From Carnegiea gigantea (Eukaryota > Streptophyta > Magnoliopsida > Caryophyllales > Cactaceae), in the NCBI GenBank assembly GCA_029747015.1, contig JAKOGI010001333.1, forward strand, positions 125,001 through 189,000: DNA of 64,000 nt, read 5' to 3'. The position numbers and the translations under genes are program-made. Below the pieces are notes generated by a model. The model was not told the origin of the DNA, did not search any database, and saw only the letters and a program-made list of their open reading frames with translations. Shown here in pieces: positions 56,100-64,000 of this stretch; the first letter of the stretch is position 1; the number at the start of each line of letters is the position of its first letter.

Positions 56100-57241
56100 A
56101 ATGAACAAGCTTCATTTTAGTCCTTGATTGAAACACATATCTATTACTGAAGCCAAATCTAGTAGGGCAACACCTCAATATTGAACGTTGGGTAGCTTTT
56201 GAATGATGATGTACATTGGTGCTTGATTTTGGATCACTTGGTGTTCAGAGAGAATGTGTTATTGTGATTATTTAGAAATTAAGTTGTGTTATTTTCTTAT
56301 ATGTCATTCATTCATTTTTATTTCAGAAAAAGGAAAAAAAATGGAAAAAAAAAGTTGCCAGGGAAAACAAATTCGCAAAAATTCAAAAAGATAAAGTTTT
56401 GTAAAATAATAGTGTTTAGCATGGTTGTATATACTTGGCTTTCATTATTTTAACTCATTTCCAATGGTTACTCTTGGGGGTTGTGCCTTAAGTAGTCATA
56501 TTGGAGGGTGCATTGTGTGGTGTACTTGATTGGAAGTGTTCGATTGCTCATCAGTTACTTGGCTTTTAACTCCTCATTTCCTAAATCGATTCTCTCTTAC
56601 TAACCCTTTGCTCATTACAACCCTTGTTAAGTTCTCTTTATTATCGTGTGGCATTTTACATTTTAATAGTGGAGAATTAAGAATCTTAGCAAGGCTTTCG
56701 TAGGTAATGATTGGAAGACGAATTGAGTGAACATTGTAATATGATAAACACATGAGCACATTCCATTTGTCCCTAAAGTGAGGTTCTACCAGTCGGACTT
56801 GTTCATCATTCTTAAGTGGGGTGAAAGACTGTGTATAGATGTCATCAGTGGGGAATGAGAATTTCTGGATGTATACATTGTATTTATATGTGATCTAATA
56901 CTTAGGTTACTTGAGTAATGTAGTTGATTTGAACAAGAATGTTTTTTCCTTATGTTGTATAGATGAGTTTTTAAATAAACCAGAAAAATTCTCTATTTTT
57001 TATTTTCTTTATTTTATTTTCTTTTAATTCTTAAGATTTTGTGGGTCTATTTTCTGCAATCCCTCACGAGACCTTACTCATCCATTAGAGGTGACCTAGG
57101 GGTTTAAGGTACTTATTGCACATACTAAGTGCAACCGTAATTCCTATGAAAGTGAGTGAAGAGTTTTTTTTCCCTTATTTTTTGTACGATTTTTAGTTTC
57201 ATTTTACTGGAGGATGTGCAAAATTTACATGTGGAGGTATT
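56100..57241 (+). other. Family A 3' tail, copy 5
   Basis: Resumes A mid-tail (GAACAAGCTTCATTTTAG, equal to 34945 and 40515), passes CAACACCTCAATATTGAACG and GTCCCTAAAGTGAGGTTCTA, and ends in GGAGGATGTGCAAAATTTAC..GTGGAGGTAT (57206-57241). The earlier half, including the G-rich motif, is missing. ORF 56574-56759 (minus) is unsupported. Confidence 0.75.
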
Positions 57242-58150
57242 TGTTCAATCCAAAAATCATACATTTTATGCTCTTTATTATCTAATATTTACTTAAAATC
57301 AATTATTAAATTAGAATTTCAATATATTTTTGTTTATTTTGTAGGAATTTGGGAAATTTGGAGAATGAATAAATTACTTAAAAAAAAAGGAAAACATTGA
57401 ATCAAATGGGTGTTGGATCAAGGCAAAGCGAGGAAAAGAAAAAAAGGCCTACTATAGCATGGCCCAGCTTACAGTGGCCTAAAGTCGCCTTGGACCAACC
57501 CTTAGCCCCAACTTTCCTTGCTATGTAACTCACGACGCCAGACCCGAGCCCCTCCCTTATCTCATGTTTTCCTCTATTTGAACCCACACCCCTTGCCTTT
57601 CTTAGTCTCTTCTTCACTTCGCCTTCTTCACCCATTAATTACTATCATCAATCACCATCCGTTACCACCATTTCTTTCATCAAGTTATGCATTGATTTCG
57701 AGCAATCATAAGATTGATTACAAGCTTTAGTTAAAAAATTAATGGTGGTGAATAGGCTGCGGTTTTAGGGTCTAAAAATTAGACTGTAAGGCCGAAGCTA
57801 GGTATGAAATAGATAGCATAGAGAAGAGTTTAATTTCCAATTTCCAATTTTTATTTTCATTTTCTTTAATTTTTGTTTCATACCTAGGTTTTAGTTTCAT
57901 CAATTTGATGTTATTGAATTCGAGTTAGACTTTCAAAATTTGGCTTGCAATTATATTCAATTTGGGTTCAAGTTTGGTGTGCTTTGTTAGATTCGAATTT
58001 GCTTCATGTCTATTTTGATTTTGCGCATTGCTACCATGCGTTTGGCTCTTTGGACATCTGAGTTTACCAGTTAGGAGAGAAGATTAATCTGGGTTCGATT
58101 CCTACTATTGTTCTTGTTTGGGTTTCCCTTGTTTCTACTCTGATATGTTC
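57242..58150 (+). repeat. Family A LTR5, 3'-truncated
   Basis: Begins TGTTCAATCC and follows LTR2 and LTR4 through TTGTAGGAATTTGGGAAATT, the CAACCCTTAGC region and TTTCCCTTGTTTCTACTCTG, then breaks at about 58150 against unrelated, GC-richer sequence. ORFs 57402-57635 and 57518-57730 are chance frames through the LTR. Confidence 0.8.
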
Positions 58151-58954
58151 TAAAATGATGTAGCTTCATATGTAGTGTAACGAGTGCACTAGTGGGATTG
58201 GTGCCAAACAAATCATTCAAGCAAGGCGAGCCCTATAAAGGGCCAATGAAAACTTGGCGCTCTCAAGGTCCGTGTCAAACCCATATGACATGCACTCGTG
58301 TCACTCGGGTTGGTTTGAGGAGCATGAGCATACCTCTTGCTCCTAAGCGAAGTGCCACCAGAGGGTTGGGGATCCTCTGGGGCAAAGGAAAGAGTACACC
58401 CCGAAATGGTCAGTGACCCAGGATCACACACGAAGCCTCACCCCGCGCAGCTGTAACAAATACAATAGAGGAGAATAACGAGTTGAGCGCCTATGGCATA
58501 GTCCACGCAAAAGTGAGGCACATCGCAAGGCTCCTTAAGTGGATGAGGTGAGGTGAAAGCCCTCCACTCCTATTAGGCTCTCAGGAACGACAGTCCATTC
58601 TGGCTCCACACCCTTCGCTACAGCCTTTAGTAGTGCAACCATAAATGCCCTACACCTGAGAAGGTAAATATTCCTAATTTGGAGTAGTATGATAGGACCA
58701 CTGATCCAGAGGAGTCCCAGGGTTTATAAGGCACAAATGTATGTGCAAGATGTGGATGATGCAGCTTACTATTGGTACTTCCCCACAACCCTTAAAAGGG
58801 TTGCAAAAAAGTAGCTTAATGGGCTTCACTCTTGCTATATTACCTATTTCCAGGAGTTGGGTGACCTCTTTGTGATGCATACCAGAGGCTAGAATAAGAC
58901 CCTCATCCTGGACCGGAGAAGGCTTTGCTGCCTAGCCACCATTAAGGCCAATTC
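58151..58954 (+). pseudogene. gag: Tat-lineage gag fragment with upstream sequence
   Basis: 58151-58600 is GC-richer than its surroundings and unlike anything else in the window; it may be leader and N-terminal gag. From 58611 frames read PFATAFSSATINALHLRR, then (58730 on) KAQMYVQDVDDAAYYWYFP and TTLKRVAKK, stop, LNGLHSCYITYFQELGDLFV, then CLATIKANS. This is the capsid core pattern of Tat-type (Ogre/Retand) gag (..YFPTTLKG..W.NGL..YI..F..L...FV). The sequence stops at 58954 where the element C LTR begins. Frames 58192-58416 and the minus-strand ORFs are not supported. Confidence 0.62.
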
Positions 58955-60003
58955 TGTGAGGCAATTCAATTTAGTTTGGAGGCTATTTTAGGGAAGTCAT
59001 TGCTTTGCTTGACACCCTAGCATTTCTTTAAGCCAAGCCAAGTCATTTTGAGGCTCAAACAGCAGCCTTATTTCAGTTTAGCTCAAATAAAGAGCATCCT
59101 ACAATCAGCATATTTTAGGTTATTTTGCCCGCTTCCAGTAACTCTTGCAGGCCTAAGGAATCCAATCCCCTTTTGATCAGTACCCTAACTCATTTATCAG
59201 CTCATAATCAGCTCCTAAATGATAAAGGTTACTTGATTTTTGCCCTAGAATTAATTCTGGCAGCAACAGACCAGCAACAGGTCAGCAGCAGTAGTAGCAG
59301 TTTAAAGGGGAATTTTACCCCCAACTTAGTAGCTCATTTTGCCAAGTCTAAGGGCTTGAGAAGGTGTCTAAATATTTATCCAATAAGGCCCTAAAGTTGC
59401 ATATTCAGATCTTTTAGTATCAGCTTTTAACCAGCACTAGAATGCAAGAAATACCCTTTTATCCTTTGGATTTTAGTGTGCTGTACTTGCTGGCAGGCCG
59501 TGTTAACTCGATGTAATCAGCTGTGAATCTCCTCCCAAGGCCATCATTAGTAAGTACCTTGATGCTATTAAGGGTTGACACCTCAATAATGGAGATAAGC
59601 GAAGGGTTTAGGTGTCAAGAATCCAGCCTATTGTTGTTTTAAGCTATTTTAGTTCAAAACTGTTTTCTTATTTTAGCTAGATACAGTTATGGCTGTTGAT
59701 CCTTTGATTGTAACTGAGTATTTAAGGATTGTCTCCACTTGTAATACTTAGAATATGATGAATGAAAGACTCCCTTTGTTGGTTCAAGCAAAAACCTCTC
59801 AAAATCTCTCTAACTTTAGCCTGTTCAGGTGGTGTTGAGAGTGATTCTTTATCTAACTCCTGGTGCATTTAGCTTTAAGGGGCTTAGTGGTGAATCCTAT
59901 CGTTTTGGTTGGTGGAAATACCTCCTTTAGGTTAGTTCATATCTTCCATGTTGAGTTGCTTGCTTTGTCAACAACTCAGGCTTACAGGACTCAGCATACA
60001 TCA
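58955..60003 (+). repeat. Element C 5' LTR
   Basis: Resembles the D LTR from GCAATTCAATTT (58961) onward: AGGGAAGTCATTGCTTTGCT, GACACC, CATTTTGAGGCTCA, TTGATCAGTACCCTAACTCA, CATCATTAGTA, AAAATCTCTCTAACTTTAGC. The first ~80 bases of the D LTR have no counterpart, so the left end is truncated or has been replaced; 58955 is a best estimate. Ends CAGCATACATCA. A possible TATA box TATTTAAG is at 59719. ORF 59125-59394 is not a gene. Confidence 0.78.
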
Positions 60004-60005
60004 GC

Positions 60006-60018
60006 TGGTATCAGAGCC
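60006..60018 (+). promoter_or_regulatory. Element C primer-binding site, tRNA-iMet type
   Basis: TGGTATCAGAGCC, two bases after the LTR; exact chromovirus initiator-methionine site. Confidence 0.9.
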
Positions 60019-60209
60019 TAACCTGATTCTTGGTGAGTTGTTTCTGTTACTCTTTGCTACTTCCTTTTCCTAGTCTCGTTCACTTGTTTTCTATCCTAAA
60101 ACTTGTTATTCAACCACAAAAAACCCTACCTGTCCAAACACAAGTTCAGCCACAAAAGAATGAAACTCCTCAAATTGTTACATCATACCAATTTCCTCAC
60201 CCAAGCAGA

Positions 60210-61330
60210 ATGGCTGAAAGGGAAAACACTTCCCCTCCACCTCAGCAACTTGCGAGAGTTCCTAGAGGTCTCTCTCTAGAACAGGCTCATAAACTTAGGA
60301 GAGATCGAGCTATCCTAGAAATGCAAGAAAATATCAGAACACTTACAGCCTAAATTCAGCAACTTATGAACCAGCGTAGAGGAAGAGAAACGGAGCCACC
60401 TCAGGACCCTCCTGGAGGTTCTGATTCCCCTCCTGATTCTCAGTATGATAGTGAATCTTCTACTGGTGATGCTAGGCCTAGGAGAAGGAGAGTGCATAAG
60501 GATGATCTTAAGGACATCATAATAGAGGCCCATGAGTTTGATGGAAGTTTAAAGCCTGAAGATTACTTAGAATGGGTTCAGGCCATGGAAAGGATCATGG
60601 AGATTAAAGGCTATTCTGGAGAAAATGCTTTTAAGCTTGCTGTCCTGAAGTTAAAACAACATGCCTCACTTTGGTATGAGAATCTGAAGAAAACCAGGGC
60701 TTTGGAAGGCAAACCTAAGATCAAACTTGGGTTAAATTGAGGAAACACATAGACAGAAGGTTCTTGCCAGCCACCTATAAGTAAGAGCTGTACCTGAAAG
60801 TCACTTCCTTGCAACAGGGAAGCATGAAGATTGAAGAATACATTAGGGAATTCGAGCAACTGCAGATCAGGTGTGCCTTGAGGGAAGAACCTGAACAAAC
60901 CATTGCCAGGTTTCTCAAGGGCTTAAAGCCTATAATCTTAGAAAGGGTTGAGCTACAACCTTTCTGGACATTTGAAGATGCCTGTAAATTAGCTGTCAAG
61001 GTTGAGAAACAGCTAAAATCAAGGAGGCTTTGCTCTTCTACCCCTCCTAATCTTGCTATGCCAGTAAAGACCTTCAACCCTTACAAGCCAGAACTTGCCC
61101 CAAAGGATGACAAGGACAAGGGGAAAGGAAAGAAGGTTGCTAAGGACACTCCTAAGGGCCAGAAGAAATGTTTCAAGTGTCATGGCTATGGTCACTTTCA
61201 GGCAGATTGTCCCAACAGAGGGGTGCTCACAATCAGAGAGATTGAAGAACTGGACCACATGAAAGTAGAGGAGGATGAGGAGGAAGAATCTGCTGATGAG
61301 GGTGAGACTTCTTACTTGTCACCTGAAGAG
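60210..61330 (+). pseudogene. gag: Element C gag, three interruptions
   Basis: Start ATG at 60210 (MAERENTSPPPQQLARVPRG) is chosen over 60030 because D begins at the same place. ENIRTLTA is followed by a stop (60351) where D has Gln. Capsid: IIEAHEFDGSLKPEDYLEWV (60519 on) and AFKLAVLKLKQHASLWYENL. A frameshift at about 60726 and a stop at 60781 follow, then KIEEYIREFEQLQIRCALRE, FLKGLKPIILERVELQPF, a basic stretch DKDKGKGKKVAKDTPKGQKK and the zinc knuckle CFKCHGYGHFQADC (CX2CX4HX4C, about 61170-61212), intact. An acidic tail VEEDEEEESADEGE leads to protease. Confidence 0.88.
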
Positions 61331-61339
61331 GGTGAGATG

Positions 61340-61866
61340 CGCATGATTAAAAGGGTTCTTCATGCTACTGAAGCCTCACCAGAAGCCAACCAAAGAGAGC
61401 AAATATTTCACTCCAGATGCAAGGTAGCCAACAAAACATGTAACCTAATTATATATGGGGGTAGCTGCATAAATGTAGCTTCTACTGAAATGGTCAGCAA
61501 ACTGAACCTGGCTACCATCGCTCATCCTAGACCTACACCTTACAATGGCTCAAGAGAGGCAATGAGGTAACTGTTTCTAAGCAAACTTTGGTTCCATTTT
61601 CAATTGGTGAATATCAAGATGAGGTTCTGTGTGATGTCTTGCCAATGGATGCTTGCCACTTGCTCTTAGGCAGACGTTGGCAGTTTGATAGGGATGTCAT
61701 TCACCATGGTCAATCCAACACTTATTCCTTCAAACTGAAGGGTAAGAAGATGGCATTGACCCCTTTACCCCCTAACCAAACACATAAACCTGAAACTGGG
61801 AGGGATATACACAAGGAGAATGCCTTGTTTGTCAATGGGGGAAGAGTGGAGAGGGCTATTACCTAG
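61340..61866 (+). pseudogene. pro: Element C protease
   Basis: RMIKRVLHATEASPEANQRE, QIFHSRCKVANKTCNLIIYG, GSCINVASTEMVSKLNLA in the gag frame, then a shift near 61545 and GNEVTVSKQTLVPFSIGEY, DEVLCDVLPMDACHLLLGRR, YSFKLKGKKMALTPLPP. The active-site position, usually DGGSC, reads YGGSC, so the catalytic Asp is replaced. Stop at 61864 ahead of RT. Confidence 0.85.
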
Positions 61867-62870
61867 GGAAAGCCTGTGTTTGCTGTACTTATGTTGGAAT
61901 CTGCCCCTAAATCTGAACCAACAACCCTACACTCTTCTGTTCAGCCCTTAATAGAGGAGTTTAAGGATGTTTTTCCCCAAGACTTACCCCCTGGCCTCCC
62001 TCCTAAAAGAGGCATAGAACACCAGATTGATCTAATCCCTGGAGCCCCATTACCTAACAAGCCTACCTACAGATGCAACCCTACTGAAACTAAGGAGCTG
62101 CAAAAACAAGTTCAAGAGCTGATTGATAGGGGTTATGTGAATAAAGCATGAGTCCATGCTCAGTTCCAGCCTTATTGGTGCCAAAGAAAGATGGCAGTTG
62201 GAGGATGTGTGTAGACAGTAGAGCCATCAACAACATTACAATCAAGTATAGGTATCCTATCCCTAGACTTGATGACCAGTTGGATGAGCTTCATGGTTTA
62301 AAGATCTTCTTCAAGATAGATTAAAGGAGTGGCTATCATCAGATCAGAATGAGAGAAGGGGATAACTGGAAAACTGCTTTCAAGACAAAACAAGGGCTTT
62401 ATGAATGGCTTGTTATACGCTTTAGGTTCTCTAATGCACCTAGCACCTTCATGAGGTTAATGAATGAAGTGCTTGGGCCCTATATAGGTCTGTTTGTGGT
62501 TGTATATTTTGATGACATACTTGTATACAGCAAGACTGAGCCTGATCACATTCAGCACCTCAAGCAAGTTTTCACCACCCTTAGAAGTGAGAAATTGTAT
62601 GGGAAGTTAGAAAAATGTGAGTTCTTTGTACCAAGGGTTGTCTTCCTTGGATATGCGGTTTCCTGTGATGGTATTCAGGTGGATGAAGCCATGGTTGAAG
62701 CAATTAAATCATAGCTAGTACCTACCTCAATCACTGCAGTCAGGAGTTTCTATGGGTTAGCTTCATTCTATAGAAGATTCATCAAGGATTTCAGTACAAT
62801 CATGGCTCCTCTCACTGAATGCATGAAGAAGGAAAACTTTTCTTAGTCTCCAATAGCACAGAAGACTTTT
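61867..62870 (+). pseudogene. RT: Element C reverse transcriptase
   Basis: [57 protein letters not shown] (to 62150), then after a shift [45 protein letters not shown], stop, [19 protein letters not shown], then [19 protein letters not shown] and [14 protein letters not shown] with the catalytic DD intact (about 62509). The thumb [18 protein letters not shown], a stop at 62712, and [19 protein letters not shown] follow. The R(M)PFGL block is altered to RFRFSNAP. Confidence 0.9.
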
Positions 62871-63365
62871 GAGACTATCAAACAAAGGTTATGCGAGGCA
62901 TCGGTCTTAGCCTTACCTAACTTTGAAGAATTATTTGAGGTAGAGTGTGATGCCAGTGGGGTGGGCATTGGAGCTGTTCTTACCCAATTGAAAAGACCGC
63001 TGGCCTACTTTAGTGAGAAGTTTAGTGGTCCTAAACTCAATTACTAAACCTATTACAAAGAATTCTATGCCATAGTCAAATCTCTGAGTCATTGGAGCCA
63101 CTACCTGAAGCCTAAAGCCTTTATCCTACATTCAGACCATCAAGCATTAATGTTTCTCAATGGCGAGCCCAAGCTCAATGCAAGACATGCAAAATGGGTC
63201 GAGTTCCTGCAAGCTTTCACCTTTTCTGTCAAGCACAAGAAGGGAACTGAGAATGTAGTAGCAGATGCACTCTCAAGGAGATATGCCTTGATTTCTGTTT
63301 TAGGTGCAAAGCTACTGGGATTGCAGTCTATTCAGGCCTACTACCGTGAAGACCCAGCTTTGTAG
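62870..63365 (+). pseudogene. RH: Element C RNase H
   Basis: [40 protein letters not shown] (catalytic D), [11 protein letters not shown], a small shift, [20 protein letters not shown] (E), [20 protein letters not shown] (D), then [20 protein letters not shown] and [19 protein letters not shown]. The catalytic residues look present but stops occur at about 62845 and 63045. TAG at 63363 separates it from integrase. Confidence 0.87.
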
Positions 63366-64000
63366 GAGTTGGTGAGCAACACCCCAGCTCAAGGGCCTTA
63401 TGTGATGCAAGATGGATTTTTGTTCAAGGGGATCAAACTGTGTATTCCAGCATATCCATTGAGGGACTTGCTAGTAAGAGAGGCCCATGGAGGGTCACTT
63501 GCTGGGCATTTTGGGATGAACAATACCTTGGATATTCTTAGGGAGCATTTTCATTGGCCAAAAATGGGGGAAGATGTGCATAGAGTGGTATCCAGATGCT
63601 CTATTTGCCATAAAGCCAAAAGATAATTCCATCAAGGCCTCTATACACCCCTTCTAGTCCCATTAAGGCCTTGGGAAGATGTTAGTATGGATTTTGTTGT
63701 TGCTTTACCTACAACCCAGAGAGGTAAAGACTCAGTCATGGTGGTGGTAGACAGATTCACCAAAATGGCTCTTTTTGTGGCATGTCACAAGGCTAATGGT
63801 GCATCTCACATTACTGATTTGTACTTTAAAGAGATCATCAGATTGCATGGAGTCCCCAAGACCATTGTGAGTGACAGAGACACTAAGTTCTTGCCCCATT
63901 TTTGGAGAAGTTTATGGCATCTATACAGCACCACTTGCCATCCTCAAACTGATGCCCAAAGTAAAGTCATCAAGAGGACCTTATCCACCCTCCTTAGAAC
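63366..64000 (+). pseudogene. IN: Element C integrase (partial at window end, active site damaged)
   Basis: YVMQDGFLFKGIKLCIPAYP, REAHGGSLAGHFGMNNTLDI and SRCSICHKAKR form the HHCC zinc finger (to 63623), followed by a stop. Core: [20 protein letters not shown] (first D, about 63690), [39 protein letters not shown] (second D, about 63878). D has about nine more residues here (LETKLLYSI) before its C(C/H)PQ; C goes straight to [20 protein letters not shown]. The catalytic Glu of GQTEVTNR is Lys in this copy. The sequence runs off the window. Confidence 0.88.

Larger units (their letters stand above)
58955..64000 (+). mobile_element. Element C: CRM-like chromovirus, cut by the window end
   Basis: 5' LTR 58955-60003, tRNA-iMet primer site, gag, protease, RT, RNase H and most of integrase. 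Related to element D at gag N-terminus, RNase H, integrase and LTR. Inserted in the Tat gag fragment. The 3' LTR and right flank are outside the window. The coding order is preserved, but at least two gag stops, three frameshifts and a damaged integrase active site show that it is inactive. Confidence 0.85.

Noticed and set aside
58192..58431. Overlapping ORFs on both strands in GC-richer DNA, as a possible gene
   Set aside because: No recognised domain; context is upstream of a Tat gag remnant, so leader or gag N-terminus is more likely.

Overview
The window is nuclear DNA of a flowering plant, most likely a eudicot (AT-rich, saturated with Athila-, Tat- and chromovirus-type Ty3/Gypsy elements, with hAT and Tourist-type MITEs). 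I see no host gene, no tRNA or rRNA gene and no CRISPR. Nearly all of the 64 kb is nested, decayed LTR retrotransposons. I use working names: A, F, B, T, E, D, C, S.

Backbone: family A is a pol-less LTR element whose copies lie head to tail and share LTRs: LTR1 (1-745), LTR2 (36059-37286), LTR3 (41611-42015, truncated), LTR4 (44044-45419) and LTR5 (57242-58150, truncated). Two A LTRs are followed by a degenerate tRNA-Asp primer site, then a leader, an ORF with a gag-like CX2CX4HX4C zinc knuckle, a long A/T-rich tail with a G-rich motif, and a GAGGATGAGCAA..GTGGGG segment ahead of the next LTR.

The first A internal region is split by three insertions: a reverse solo LTR (S, 1314-3091); an Athila-lineage gag-pol element (F, 3435-13971, TSD CACCA); and a chromovirus (B, 14402-33426). 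B's 5' LTR holds a hAT-type MITE (15362-27612, TSD ATCTTATC/ATCTTACC). That MITE in turn holds a minus-strand Tekay-like chromovirus (T, 15716-27296, TSD GTAAC) with about 5-kb LTRs and almost no coding region left. The order of events can be read directly as A <- B <- MITE <- T.

The right part: after LTR4 the A leader stops at about 46105 and a second pol-less Athila-lineage element, E (46106-56099), begins. E carries a decayed ORF resembling the ATHILA ORF-1 / putative plant transposon protein group, interrupted by a second hAT-type MITE (47933-48480, TSD ATGATGAC). A CRM-like chromovirus D (49965-53617, TSD CTTTG) sits in E's tail, and E's LTR carries a Tourist-like MITE (54625-54891, TSD TTA). 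A tail and A LTR5 resume at 56100. LTR5 is broken against a Tat-lineage gag fragment (58151-58954), which is cut by element C (58955 to beyond the window end), a D-related chromovirus with gag, protease, RT, RNase H and part of integrase.

Every coding region has stops, frameshifts or deletions, so nothing here looks autonomous. The autonomous-type relatives (F for A and E; C, D and B for each other) share cis-signals with the pol-less elements, suggesting past trans-mobilisation. Clade names rest on motifs read by eye, not on searches.
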